Positions 46,440-57,472 of a stretch of DNA of 64,000 bases are shown one piece after another. The stretch lies in assembly GCA_016722445.1 (NCBI GenBank), contig JADKIZ010000007.1:62001-126000 (forward strand), written 5' to 3'. Under the pieces are notes generated by a model. The model did no database searches and had not been told where the DNA came from. It saw nothing but the letters and a program-made list of their open reading frames with translations. The stretch is from Flavobacteriales bacterium (GTDB lineage Bacteria > Bacteroidota > Bacteroidia > Flavobacteriales_D > Sanyastnellaceae). The stretch's first letter is position 1. The number at the start of each line of letters is the position of its first letter. A program made the translations under genes and the position numbers.

Positions 46440-46958
46440 ATGAAACATTTGCTTTTAATGGCCGCTTCTCTCGGTCTCGTATTGGCTATGAAAATGCCCG
46501 ACCACAAGGAAATCATCGTAGCGCAATTTCAACGTGCACAAGGTGAGTGGGAAGGTTTTCTGGAGTCAACGGAATTCAAAGACAACAAAACAAAATATGC
46601 CACACCTGCTAAATGCACTACAAGTTTCGATGGTAAAGTGTGGACTTATGACGTGGTTTACGATGCCGGCAATGGGGAATTCTTTAGCGGAATGGGATCG
46701 TGCGAAGTAAATCAGGATGGCACCAAAATCGACAACAATGGCGTGGATTGGGATGTTCGGGACGTTGCCGTGCGCGGTGATTCAGCCATCATCACTATGG
46801 AAACACTCGGTAAGGACAATCGCAAAAAGGCATTGCTGAGGCAAACCCTTACGGTTACCAATACCACATTTATTTTAACCGAAGAAGTAAAATACCTCGA
46901 TAGTCAGGAGTTTGTTCTTCGCAACAAACACCTGTTTCGCAAAAAGAAGGGATCATAA
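46440..46958 (+). CDS. Small exported protein, hypothetical
   Basis: The start is ATG 46440 (MKHLLLMAASLGLVLAMKMPDHKEI), with a short hydrophobic signal-like segment. The mature part, about 150 residues, reads like a beta-rich domain: QFQRAQGEWEGFLESTEFKDNKT, TSFDGKVWTYDVVYDAGNGEFFSGMGSCEVNQDGTKI, DVRDVAVRGDSAIITMETLGKDNRKKALLRQTLTVTNTTFILTEEVKY. I have seen similar annotated hypothetical proteins in Bacteroidota but no function. It has its own consensus promoter and a strong terminator, so it is a single-gene unit, probably well expressed. Confidence 0.8.
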   Translation: MKHLLLMAASLGLVLAMKMPDHKEIIVAQFQRAQGEWEGFLESTEFKDNKTKYATPAKCTTSFDGKVWTYDVVYDAGNGEFFSGMGSCEVNQDGTKIDNNGVDWDVRDVAVRGDSAIITMETLGKDNRKKALLRQTLTVTNTTFILTEEVKYLDSQEFVLRNKHLFRKKKGS

Positions 46959-46982
46959 TTTTCCCAAAACAGAAATGATTTG

Positions 46983-47013
46983 CGCCGTGATAAGGTTTTA
47001 TCACGGCGTTTTT
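46983..47013 (+). terminator. Strong intrinsic terminator
   Basis: Stem CGCCGTGATA (46983-46992) and TATCACGGCG (46999-47008), loop AGGTTT, then TTTTT. Confidence 0.9.
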
Positions 47014-47044
47014 ATTTACGACTTTAGCAACCTTATTTTAAGTT

Positions 47045-48701
47045 ATGACCGATCAGCGTGATTTTTTTCATGTTCTGAAACAAAAATTTGAGCAACGACC
47101 TTTGTTCTGGATCATCATGCTTGCGGCATTGGTGCGGCTCCTTGCCGTTGTTTTTGCCAAAGGTTATCTCATGCACGATGACCATTTTCTTACGATAGAA
47201 CCTTCCGGATCGTGGGCTGATGGCAGTAATTTCAACAACTGGTTACCTGGTATTGGCAATGACATAGAACACCCTGAACCGATCAGTTTTTTTTATTTGG
47301 GATGGTTGTTTTCATTCTTCAAATTGATGCAGTGGCTGGGCATTGATCAACCGGATGCTCAGATGTTTGTTATTCGTTTCATTCATGCTGCCTATTCGCT
47401 TTTGACGGTTTATTTGGGTTACCGCATCACAGAAATGCTCGGAGGGCGTAAACGGGCTATCGTGGCAGGTCTACTGCTCGCACTCATTGCGGTATTGCCC
47501 AATTTTTCAGTGAGAAATCTGGTTGAAATCGTTTGTATTCCTCCTTTGATGTACGGGTTTTATCTGATCATCAGAAGTCAGCCATTTCGTGAAGTAAGCC
47601 TCGGTGAATTCCGATTTTCAGCTATCGATCCTGTTATTCATGATTCGCCATCCGGTGGATGGAAGAAATTGATCTTAGCGGCATTCATCATGGGATTGGC
47701 TGTTGGTATCAGATACCAGACTGGTTTGCTTGTAGCGCTCACTGGTTTGATGTTATGGGTTTTCAGCGGTATTACACGAATGCTGGTTTTTGGAATGATT
47801 TCTTTGCTCGCATTTTCGATCACGCAAGCAGATGATATTCTACTCTGGGGTGGAGAACCATTTCAACATCTTCGTGGTTATTTCGAATACAACAAAAAAA
47901 ATGCATTGAACTATCCCGGTTCTCCTTTTGCATATTTCAGTTTTATTGGATTATTTATTTTACCGCCAGTTAGCCTGTTACTCCTTTTCGGTTTTATCCG
48001 AAACTGGAGACGAAATGCACTCATCGTGATTCCTGTGATTGGGTTCATCGTGTTCCATATTCTTTATCCCAATCGTCAAGAGAGATTTATTCTGCCAGCA
48101 TTGCCTTTTGTGGTGATAATCGGTGTCATTGGTTGGTATACATGGAAAGAAAAATCTTTGTTTTGGAAAAATAATGAAGGCCTGCACCGCGGTTTGTGGC
48201 GATTCTTTTGGATCATCAATACTGTGGTAATGTTCATCTTCTGTTTTACTTATTCCAAAAAGGGTAGGGTAGAAGCGATGGATTATCTGTATGACCAAGG
48301 TGATTGCCGCAATTTCGCATTGGAGTTCACACACAGCGACCATGGAGCAATGATGCCTCAATTCTATTGCGGCAACTGGAGCATTTATTATTATTGGAAA
48401 AAGGGCGATGAGCCATGGGATTATATGTTGAACTTCAACCATGATGAAACCACAACAAAACAAGATTTGCGACCAAGACTTGCTCCAAATTATTACTTGT
48501 TTTATGATGACCTCGATCTGGAAAACAGGGTGGCACATACGTCAGTATTACCCTTCACTTACATACCTCACCACCATTGAGTCTGGTTGGTTTGATCAAT
48601 TGTTACATCAACTGAACCCAAAAAATTCTCTCGAAAAAATTCACATTTTCAAAGTTCCGGACCTCAATGATCCGGCGAATGGTAAACTTCCTCCTCAATG
48701 A
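47045..48701 (+). CDS. GT22-like multi-pass mannosyltransferase (one frameshift near the C-terminus)
   Basis: The product has about ten hydrophobic segments and features of the Alg9/GPI mannosyltransferase (GT22) family: an N-terminal loop with MHDDHFLTIEPS and EHPEPISFFYLGW, VRNLVEIVCIPPLMYGFYLI, GIRYQTGL, and YPNRQERFILPALPFVV, the counterpart of HKEXRF. The frame ends at 48580 (YIPHHH), but another frame continues plausibly (SLTYLTTIESGWFDQLLHQLNPKNSLEKI) to TGA 48699-48701. One C too many in the C3 run 48551-48553 explains this. The restored stop overlaps the DUF2461 start by 4 bp (ATGA), supporting it. It likely uses a lipid-linked sugar donor. Confidence 0.82.
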
Positions 48702-49361
48702 AATACTTTAAGCCAGACTATCTTCAATTTTTCAAAGACCTTGCCGCCAACAATAACCGTGATTGGTTTCAGGCCAATAAACCACGGTACGAAGCGAGCG
48801 TCAAAAGCCATTCGAGGCTTTCATTGCTGATCTCATCACGGAAATAAAAAGCATGATAAGAGCATCAATATCACCCCATCTGATGCCATTTTCAGGATAA
48901 ATCGTGATGTTCGTTTTTCAAAAGATAAGATCCCATACAAGTTGAATGCTTCTGCTGTTGTTTCTCGCGACGGCAGAAAAACAGATGGTGCTTCTGGAGT
49001 CTATGTGGAGCTTGGGCCTGAAAAATTTGCCATGGCCGGAGGTATTTATATGCCGGACAAAGACAAACTTCTAAACATCCGGGATGGTATCGCCAGAAAT
49101 CCCAAAGGGTTGATGAAGGTTTTGTCAGACAAAACTTTTGTCAAAGTCTGGGGCGAATTACAAGGTGAAAAAAACAAAATTCTTCCGGCAGAACACAAAA
49201 GCGTTGCTGCTGTTTGTCCATACATATTCAACAAGCAATTTTATTTCTGGACAGAACTTGATCCGGAAATTATTTTAACAGACAAATTGATGAAGACTGT
49301 ATTGACGCATTATCTGGCAGGAAAACCAGTTGGCGATTTTCTCAATGCACAGGTGAAGTAG
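48698..49361 (+). CDS. DUF2461-family protein, two frameshifts
   Basis: From ATG 48698 the chain begins MKYFKPDYLQFFKDLAANNNRDWFQANKPRYEASVK, the standard DUF2461 start. It continues after two missing A residues (A4 run 48803-48806 and A5 run 48846-48850) as PFEAFIADLITEIKKHDK, INITPSDAIFRINRDVRFSKDKIPYK and GVYVELGPEKFAMAGGIYMPD. The reconstructed length, 221 residues, is typical. The function of the family is unknown; it is a soluble protein. It overlaps the preceding membrane gene by 4 bp, and its 3' end overlaps the convergent mtaB gene by 20 bp. Confidence 0.9.
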
Positions 49362-50664
49362 ATTCGGAAACAGCGACTCCTTTGATAAACAAATCGGGAT
49401 GTACGCTGCGCAATTGCGCATCGGATACTTGATTGACCAGCGACTGATCAAATGGTATTTCTACTTTGATGTAATTGTCTGTGAAACCATACATCATTCC
49501 GTCTTCATTGGCCGCTTCCCACAAAACAGGGCGTGTTTGGCCAACGAATTTTTCATTGAATACGCGTTTTTTCTTGTCAGAAACAAAACGTAGAAGTTTT
49601 GTTCTTTCGTGTCTCTGTTCCATTGGCACAACATCCTGAATACGCAATGCTGTGGTGTGATCTCTTTCGCTGTAGGTAAATACATGAAGATAGGAGACAG
49701 GTAAGTCCATGATAAAATCGCGGGTAACAGCAAATTTTGCGTCATTTTCCGAAGGGAAACCTGTAATCACATCTACCCCAATACATGCATCGGGCATGGT
49801 GGTGACTATTCTTTCTATTCTTCTCCGATAGAGATCCGTTCGATATCGCCTGCGCATCGCTTGAAGTATGTCGTCACAGCCACTTTGCAGAGGGATATGG
49901 AAATGGGGCATGAACTTTTTGGATGATGCCACAAAATCGATAATTTCATCGGTGAGAAGATTCGGCTCAATACTCGAAATTCTAAATCTGGAAACGCCAT
50001 CAAGTCGATCAAGTTGAACGATCAGATCAAGTAAATTTTCTCCCTGTGCTGTTCCAAAGTCTCCAATGTTGACCCCGGTAAGCACAATTTCCTTCGCACC
50101 TGCATCTACAGCTTTTTGTGCTTCCAATAATGTGCTGGCGACGGATGCACTTCTGCTTCTTCCTCGTGCAAGTGGTATGGTACAGAAAGCACAGAAGTAG
50201 TTGCAACCATCTTGTACTTTTAGAAATGTTCTGGTTCTGTCGCCAGCCGAAAAGGAAGGAACAAACGTTTTTACATCTTTGATTTCACCGGTATGAACAA
50301 CCTTTTGGCCGTTTTTCTGAAATGCTTCGACATGGTCAGGAAGGTTGAACTTTTCGCCGGCTCCAAGTACCATGCTCACACCGGGTATGGCAGCAATTTC
50401 CTGTGGTTTGAGTTGGGCATAACATCCTACGACAGCGACAAAAACACCCGGATTATTTTTTATGACCCGGCTCACAATGTTTCTGCACTTCTTGTCAGCT
50501 TGATCAGTGACGCTGCACGTATTGATCACGAGCACATCCGGATTTTCATCCATCTCTACCCGCGCATAACCACGCTCTCCAAATTGTCTGGCAAGTGCCG
50601 AAGACTCTGAGAAATTGAGCTTACAACCCAATGTGTGGAAGGCGATTTTTTTGTACTGATTCAT
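49342..50664 (-). CDS. mtaB: tRNA N6-threonylcarbamoyladenosine(37) C2-methylthiotransferase MtaB
   Basis: The start is ATG 50664 (MNQYKKIAFHTLGCKLNFSES); the 21 upstream codons have no family features. The N-terminal UPF0004 domain has three cysteines (TLGCKLN, INTCSVTDQADKKC, VGCYAQ) for the auxiliary iron-sulfur cluster. The radical SAM motif is GCNYFCAFCTIP. VLTGVNIGDFG, FHIPLQSGCDDILQAMRRRY and GVDVITGFPSENDAKF are family-specific. A TRAM-like domain ends the chain. The enzyme adds a methylthio group to t6A37 in tRNAs reading ANN codons. At 440 residues it is full length and intact. It is convergent with DUF2461. Confidence 0.94.
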   Translation of the reverse strand: MNQYKKIAFHTLGCKLNFSESSALARQFGERGYARVEMDENPDVLVINTCSVTDQADKKCRNIVSRVIKNNPGVFVAVVGCYAQLKPQEIAAIPGVSMVLGAGEKFNLPDHVEAFQKNGQKVVHTGEIKDVKTFVPSFSAGDRTRTFLKVQDGCNYFCAFCTIPLARGRSRSASVASTLLEAQKAVDAGAKEIVLTGVNIGDFGTAQGENLLDLIVQLDRLDGVSRFRISSIEPNLLTDEIIDFVASSKKFMPHFHIPLQSGCDDILQAMRRRYRTDLYRRRIERIVTTMPDACIGVDVITGFPSENDAKFAVTRDFIMDLPVSYLHVFTYSERDHTTALRIQDVVPMEQRHERTKLLRFVSDKKKRVFNEKFVGQTRPVLWEAANEDGMMYGFTDNYIKVEIPFDQSLVNQVSDAQLRSVHPDLFIKGVAVSESTSPVH

Positions 50665-50815
50665 GCTCTGGAAAACATGTGCAAAGATAGATATTGAATT
50701 TATGTGGAATTCAGCAATGTCTGGCATCCATTCAAGGTGTGCAATATTCCCCGAATTTTAATCGGGAAATACCAAGCATCGCTTTATTTTGCGGTTGAAA
50801 ACAAGAACGGATTCT

Positions 50816-53347
50816 ATGAACCTATATCTACGTTGTGTATTTATTCTGCTCTCTGGTGTGATTTCGGTGGTATCTTATGGACAAGAAGGTCAATCACGTG
50901 GTGGTTGCGAAGTGACTTTTGATATTACGGGTTATGATACGCTTTGCAGTACTTCCGCGCCTTTCAATGTTCCTCCCGGATTGCCATTCGGTGGTACATA
51001 TTCTGGCCCGGGTATGGAAGCAGACTTCTTTAATCCGGCACTTACTGGCCCAGGTCAATTTGAGATTTTTTATACTTACGATGATGGGGTTTGCAGCGGA
51101 ATTGCGTCTGCCGTGATGACTGTTATTGATGCCGATGGCTTGACATTTCTCGGCAATTTTGAATTATGCGCTGGAGATACCGCTATCATCAGCAGTCCTG
51201 ATGGTCAGGAATACACTTGGGAAAATGGTGTGAAAAATGACTCTATGATCTTTGTAATCGATACTTCAATTACATCTTATGCTACCGGTACTGATGCGAA
51301 TGGTTGTGTGTCGTTAACTGAGTTCGATATTGAGGTGAGTCAAATGCCGCAAATTGTGCTCGAAGGGCCTGAAGGTTTGTGTATTGGTGAGATTGGAGTG
51401 TATACAGTGAGTGGTGCGGATTCATGGACTTGGTTCAATGGATCTACACAACCTTCTGTTACCTTTTTGGGGAGTACTTCGTTCGTCGTTTCAGTAAGCT
51501 CAAGCGCAGGTGCTTGTGATACAACCGCATCGATTGATGTTTTGGTACAACCATATCCAGTTTTGATTTATGATGCGCCTTCTGCTGTTTGTTATGGCGA
51601 TAGTCTGATATTAAATCCTACTGGTGCCATTTTGTATAAAGGACCAAATGGTTTTTTTACGGAAACACAATCCATTTATGTGAATCAGGATATGACCATT
51701 ACCCTTCAAGCATACAATGAAGCAGGTTGTATGGATGAAATGATTTTTGATGTCATGGTACTCGATTTGCCAGTCTTTACGTTGACTGCAACCGACAGCA
51801 TCTGCCTTGGAGGAACAGCCAATGCATCCGTAGTTGGTGGGTATAGTTATGTTTGGTCTGATCTTACCAACAACGTGGAATTGCAAGCAAGCAATCTTAC
51901 TTTTATCAATGTAACTCCAACAGTGAGTACAGATTATCAAGTTGAAATTTTCGAAGGAAATGAGTGCAGTGCGAAGGGATTGTTTCATGTCGAAGTCATG
52001 CCTTTACCTGAACTTTTTGTTGAAGAACTTGAACCCATTTGTACGAATCGAATGACCAGCTTATTGGCTTCTGGTGCAAGCACCTACGAATGGAACAATG
52101 AAACAAACGACAATCCTTATTTCTTGATGGTACCTTCAAGTATGGATGTTACACTTTCTGGAACCAGTGAATTTGGTTGTACCAATTCGATCAGCTATTT
52201 TTTGGATGCGCACGAATCACCTGTTGTGGCAATCTCTGGAACACCGATCATTTGCGAAGGTGAAAGTTCCTTATTAACCGCAAGTGGCGCAGATTTTTAC
52301 ACATGGCCAGATGGAACAACAGAAATCACCAATATGGTGTATCCAATTGCTGATAGTATTTTCATGCTTACAGGGTCTACTTTTTATGGTTGTTCCGATT
52401 TTACCAATTATCAGATCACTGTGCGCCCAGCACCTGATTTGGTAATTAGTGGCGAGGATACCATCTGCGCCGGTGGAACATTACACCTTGAAGCAACTTC
52501 TGATTTTGATATTCTGTGGGAAGATGGTAGTGATGCAAGCAGTATTGATGTGGTATTGGTTGAGGATAGCGTTATTACTGCAACTTCTGTTGGTGTGAAT
52601 GGATGTGTGAGCGAAGTCGGTTTTTATTGTTTTGTCAGACCATTCCCTTTGATTGATGTTTCGGGTGATACAGAACTTTGCGCTGGTGAGTCAACCACTT
52701 TAACTGCTTCAGGACCTTCAGAATTGATTTGGTCGAATGGTACAGAAGGTGGCGAGGTGACACTCACTCCTGTTACAACTACTAATTACTACATCACGGG
52801 TTTGGATGATTTCGGTTGTGAAGTCACCAATCAGATTCCTGTAATTGTTCATCAGGTACCATATGTTTATTTTGAGTTTAGCGCTGATACCACTTGCGAT
52901 TACAATGAAGCATTGTCATGGCAGGCTAATCCTCCTGGTGGTTTGTATTCGGGTGATGGTGTAGTGGATGGTAATTTTATTCCAACTGAAGCCATTGATG
53001 GTGATAATACTGTAACCTACGCAGTAACGAATGAAGCGGGTTGCACTACTGCTGTTACGGATGTCATTTTTATTGAAGATTGTGTCGGATTCATCGAAGT
53101 TGAATCAAGTGAATTGGATGTATATCCTAACCCTGCAGATGATTTTTTGACCATCAGATTATCGCGAGGTGGATTGGAAAATATCTTGATGTATGACGCG
53201 AGGGGTGCATTGGTAATCCATCAGCAAAATGTTTTAAATGGTGCTTCAACCAGTATAAATGTGGGCGATTTATCAGCGGGACTTTATGAACTAAAAGTGT
53301 CAAGTCACGATGGTCAGATCTGGAAAAAAACAATCATCGTCCGCTAA
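50816..53347 (+). CDS. Secreted Ig-like repeat protein with T9SS type A domain, first of a tandem pair
   Basis: The start is ATG 50816 (MNLYLRCVFILLSGVISVVSYGQ, a signal peptide). The mature protein has a cap domain with GGTYSGPGM, about eight repeats of about 70 residues, a second cap with GGLYSGDGV, and a type A sorting domain (VYPNPADDFLTIRLS, SAGLYELKVSSHDGQ). Each repeat follows the scheme xISGDxxLCxGExxxLxASGAxxYxWSxG ... GCxxxxxxxVxVxPxP, with one Cys early and one in a late GC, so each may have its own disulfide. Total 843 residues. It is probably a surface adhesin or fibre. The next paralogue starts 20 bp downstream. Confidence 0.9.
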   Translation: MNLYLRCVFILLSGVISVVSYGQEGQSRGGCEVTFDITGYDTLCSTSAPFNVPPGLPFGGTYSGPGMEADFFNPALTGPGQFEIFYTYDDGVCSGIASAVMTVIDADGLTFLGNFELCAGDTAIISSPDGQEYTWENGVKNDSMIFVIDTSITSYATGTDANGCVSLTEFDIEVSQMPQIVLEGPEGLCIGEIGVYTVSGADSWTWFNGSTQPSVTFLGSTSFVVSVSSSAGACDTTASIDVLVQPYPVLIYDAPSAVCYGDSLILNPTGAILYKGPNGFFTETQSIYVNQDMTITLQAYNEAGCMDEMIFDVMVLDLPVFTLTATDSICLGGTANASVVGGYSYVWSDLTNNVELQASNLTFINVTPTVSTDYQVEIFEGNECSAKGLFHVEVMPLPELFVEELEPICTNRMTSLLASGASTYEWNNETNDNPYFLMVPSSMDVTLSGTSEFGCTNSISYFLDAHESPVVAISGTPIICEGESSLLTASGADFYTWPDGTTEITNMVYPIADSIFMLTGSTFYGCSDFTNYQITVRPAPDLVISGEDTICAGGTLHLEATSDFDILWEDGSDASSIDVVLVEDSVITATSVGVNGCVSEVGFYCFVRPFPLIDVSGDTELCAGESTTLTASGPSELIWSNGTEGGEVTLTPVTTTNYYITGLDDFGCEVTNQIPVIVHQVPYVYFEFSADTTCDYNEALSWQANPPGGLYSGDGVVDGNFIPTEAIDGDNTVTYAVTNEAGCTTAVTDVIFIEDCVGFIEVESSELDVYPNPADDFLTIRLSRGGLENILMYDARGALVIHQQNVLNGASTSINVGDLSAGLYELKVSSHDGQIWKKTIIVR

Positions 53348-53366
53348 GGGCGAAATCTAAATATTC

Positions 53367-56300
53367 ATGAAAAGAATTGTGTCGCAATGGGCATTTTTGC
53401 TCGTTATGTCTCTGCTGTCTTCAATCAGTAATGCGCAGGTTTCTCCGCTATTGGGAACTTGTGAAATCACTTTTAATATCGGTGATGATGTATCACTTTG
53501 TTCAAGTTCTTCCTTTTATGGTTTACCGGCGGGAAGTCCGGCTGGTGGAACCTATAGTGGAACTGGTGTACTCGATGATTTTTTTCTGGCAAATCTGGCT
53601 GGGCCTGGAGAGCATATTATCACATATTCTTATGATAATGGTGTTTGTATTGGAACGGCTACCGATACCATCACTGTTGTGACACCTATTCCACTGCTAT
53701 TGGATGGTGATATGGAACTTTGTTTTGGAGAGTCTACTGTCATTACTGCATTGAATGGAGAGGACCACGAATGGGAATCTGGATCTACCGGAAATTCGGA
53801 AATGCATCAACCGGAAGAAACAACAGATTATTCTGTTTATGGTTTTGATGTGAATGGATGCCTCACTGCTGCGGGGTATACCATTGTCGTACATCCTTTG
53901 CCATTGGTCGAAATTTTAGGTGATACAAGTTTGTGCATTGGCGAAAGTTCTTTGCTCACTGCTAGCGGCGCTCAGACGTATGAATGGAGTGGAGGAAGTA
54001 CAGAAAATACTTTATTGGTTGACATTGTTTTTGATCAACAATATGCGCTCACTGGTACAGATGAATTTGGTTGTGTGAATGAAGATCTGACTACAGTGAC
54101 TGTGCACGAATATCCGGAGGTTACGGCAACTGATTTGGTTTACGGTTGTCCTGGTGAAGAGATATTTCTCGAAGCAAGTGGAGCTGAAACGTATCAATGG
54201 TCTGTCGGCGGTGACTTGTCTTATGTGTATGTATATCCTTCCGAATCGCAAATGGTGACCGTTATTGGGACCAATGAATTTGGGTGTAGCACTGAGGCAA
54301 CCTCTCAAATTGTTGTATATGATGTGCCTGTTTTTGAAATTACTGGCGATCTAGAAATCTGCACTGGAGAAGAAACTGCATTGGTTGCCACCGGTGACTA
54401 TTCATTCGTATGGTCCAATGGAGTATTCATCAATACGAACATGGTTTCTCCTGAAAGTACCTCTACCTATAATGCTATCGCACAAAATGAATTTGGTTGT
54501 CAGTCTTCTCTGGATGTAACAGTCGTTGTGCATCAAATACCCAACGTCAACGTTTCTGGCGATGCTGAAATTTGTCTTGGAGAAGTGACAACATTGTCAG
54601 TAACAGGCGCTGCCAACTACACTTGGAGTGAGGGAACCGAAGGTGAGGTATTGAACATTTCTCCAGATGTGACAAATTTTTATTCTGTCACAGGTACGGA
54701 TGAAAATGGTTGCGAAACGACCATCGAATTTGAGATTACAGTGCATCCTTTACCTGCGGTCGAAATTCTTGGTGATGAGGAAGTGTGTATGGGAGAGTTC
54801 GGACAATACACCGTAGAAGGTAGTGTCAGTCAAGTTTGGGACAATGGTGCAATGGGCAATGCAATTACACGTCTTGTCAATTCAAATTTGATTTTGAGTG
54901 TAATTGGAACAGATGAAAATGGATGTTCTGCATCTGATGAATTTGCTGTAACTGCCTTGTCTTTGCCTGTGTTGGCTGTGTCTGGTGATATGGATCTTTG
55001 TGAAGGTGAATCCACTGTAATTACAGCCTCAGGGGCAATGGACTATGTATGGTCAGGAGATTTAACCGGTGAAATTTTTGAAGTAACTCCAGCCGCTACA
55101 CAAGATTATCTTGTTGAGGGTACTGGCGAAAATGGTTGTTCTACAAATTCATTGTTCACCATCATCGTTCATGAGACATCACCTTCTACCATTGTCCTGG
55201 AATCAGAAAGTGGCCTATGTATTGGCGATTTTGTAACGCTTGATGATCCAGGCTTTGATGTTTCAACCTGGTACACTCTCACTGGAACTATCATGGCTGA
55301 TTCACTCCAATGGCAAGTGTTGTCTGTAGAGGATTTTATCAGTGTGCAGAGTACGGATGAGAATGGTTGTTTATCTGAATTGGCAGGTTTAAATATCGAT
55401 GCACTCAGTGGTCCTGAATTGACATTTTCAGGTGATCTGGATATCTGTTCTGGTGAATCTACTCAACTTGTAGCCTCAGGTAGTGATGTGCTTCTTTGGT
55501 CCACAAACGAAAACACTGAAATGATCGAAGTGAGTCCTGTGGAAACAACTTTGTATTGGGTGAGTGCTTCGAATGAAGCCTGTACTTCGATTTTGGAAAT
55601 GACAGTTACTGTGCATGATGATCCAACATTGACCTGGAGTGGAGATGATGAAATATGTGAGGGTGCTTCAACCACGATTGAGTTGAGCGGTGCTTTTGAG
55701 TATTTTTTAAATGACAACAGTCAGGACAGTGAGCTGGTATTGAATCCGGACACCACAACATCATATGTGGTTCAAGGTGTTTCTGAATATGGTTGTTCAT
55801 CAGAACTGATATTGACAATTACTGTTGATTCGTTGCCGAATGTGCAAATACTTGGCGGTTACAGTCCGGTATGTTTCAATACAGAGCTTCTTCTTTCAGC
55901 CACAGGCGCGGAAGACTATGTTTGGAATGGTCAGATCACAGGAGAAGATATTTCGATCATTCCTGCGGATGGCTACGTGGTTGAATTGGTGGGAACTGAT
56001 GGGAACGGTTGTCAGAACACAACGACTTTTGAATTGGAAGTTACCAATGAAGTCATTGTTGGGTTCTCTATCCTGATTCTCTGTGCACCACCGATTCTGC
56101 CCCGGCGCTGAATGCAATTCCGGCTGGTGGCGTATTTACGGGTATCGGCGTTCAGAACGGAAACGAATTCGATGTGTCTGCTGTCACGCCTAATTCATCA
56201 ATTGACATCTTATATACTTATGAAGATGAAAATGGATGTGAATATTTTGATACTGAAACAGTCTTCGTAGAATTATGTGATAATGTGATCGAATATGCTC

Positions 56301-56536
56301 AAGTAGAAGTTTCACTATTCCCTAATCCTGCAAACAATGTCCTTCACTTGACCAGCAATGTTGTGATGCTCTCTCTGGACTTGTTTGATGTGAATGGCAA
56401 ACACATCTTCACTCGCTCTGTGAAAGGTGCAACTTCCTGGACCGAGGATGTCCATATGCTTGAATCAGGAATGTACTTCATGGAAATAAAAACGGTCTCC
56501 GGTGATGTTATCCGAAGACCGTTTATGGTTGAATAG
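53367..56536 (+). CDS. Secreted Ig-like repeat protein with T9SS type A domain, second of a tandem pair (one frameshift)
   Basis: The 1056-residue product has a signal peptide (MKRIVSQWAFLLVMSLLSSISNAQ), a cap domain with GGTYSGTGV, about eleven Cys-pair repeats (such as VEILGDTSLCIGESSLLTASGAQTYEWSGG and GTDEFGCVNEDLTTVTVHEYP), a closing cap with GGVFTGIGV and a type A domain (LFPNPANNVLHLTS, ESGMYFMEIKTVSGD). The frame breaks near 56066-56070; one missing base, for example a T in TCTAT, restores VGFSYPDSLCTTDSAP. It is a clear paralogue of the previous gene, with the same caps but more repeats, and likely shares its transcript and function. Confidence 0.9.
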
Positions 56537-56551
56537 TCTGAATATGTTCGA

Positions 56552-57396
56552 TTAGATTTTGAAGAACTTCAGTGAAGTACTGATTTTGTTCTTCAAATCT
56601 TTCCTTTCTACGATGTAATCAAGAAATCCGTGTTCAAGTACAAACTCTGAACTTTGGAATCCTTGAGGTAAATCTTTACCAATAGTTTCTTTCACCACTC
56701 GCGGACCTGCGAAACCGATCAATGCTTTTGGTTCTGCAATATTGATATCGCCCAGCATGGCGTATGAAGCAGTAACTCCACCGGTTGTCGGGTCTGTGAG
56801 AAAAGAGATATAAGGAAGATGAGCTGCAGAAAGTTGAGTCAATTTCCCAGAAGTTTTCGCCATTTGCATCAACGAAAATCCTGCTTCCATCATACGTGCT
56901 CCACCTGATTCGAAATGCAGATAAAAGCGCATTTGTTTTTGATGGCGTCATCCACTCCTGCGGCGAATTTTGCTCCGACTACAGATCCCATTGAACCTCC
57001 AATGAAGGCAAAATCCATACAAGCCACCACGGCGTCTAAACCATTTATTTTACCACGTGCAACGCGCATGGCATCCTTCAGGCCGGTTTTGGTGATCGTT
57101 GTCTTAATTCGATCTTTATAGGATTTGGTGTCTTTGAAACTCAATGGGTCACCACTCGTGAGGTTTGATGCAATTTCTGTGAATTCATTTTCATCGAAAA
57201 GAATACTGAAATATTCGCGTGAACCAATTTTTTCATGGTAGCCACACTTGGCACATACCCAATTGGTATCTGCATGTTCATCTGAAGTGACAACATTTTT
57301 ACATTCGGGGCATTTGTACCAAAGTCCTTCAGGAATCTCCTTCTTCTCTTTGCTTTTCGTGGTAATGCCGTCTATTTTTCTTTTAAACCAACTCAT
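56552..57396 (-). CDS. accD: Acetyl-CoA carboxylase carboxyltransferase beta subunit (one frameshift)
   Basis: The reconstructed length is 281 residues, usual for Bacteroidota AccD. The N-terminal zinc ribbon has CPEC, then CAKCGYH. The carboxyltransferase core follows: FIGGSMGSVVGAKFAAGVDDAI, then after the break SGGARMMEAGFSLMQMAKTSG, FLTDPTTGGVTASYAMLGDINIAEPKALIGFAGPRVVKETIG, all diagnostic. The frame breaks at 56909-56910, where one missing base (T on the plus strand, A in the gene) restores ISKSGGARM. AccD with AccA transfers carboxyl from biotin to acetyl-CoA, the first step of fatty-acid synthesis. As the gene should be essential, the break is most likely a sequence error. Confidence 0.95.
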
Positions 57397-57472
57397 ATCG
57401 AATTCGTTTTTCTATTTCGTGGACAAATATGAGGGAAATCTGATGTTCTGCGGGAATTCAGTCTAATTCGAC

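Noticed and set aside
48441..48701. Separate 86-codon gene
   Set aside because: Only its last part looks coding, and it continues the mannosyltransferase after a one-base shift.
56174..56536. Independent small T9SS protein
   Set aside because: It lacks a signal peptide and is the cap and sorting domain of the 53367 repeat protein after a frameshift.
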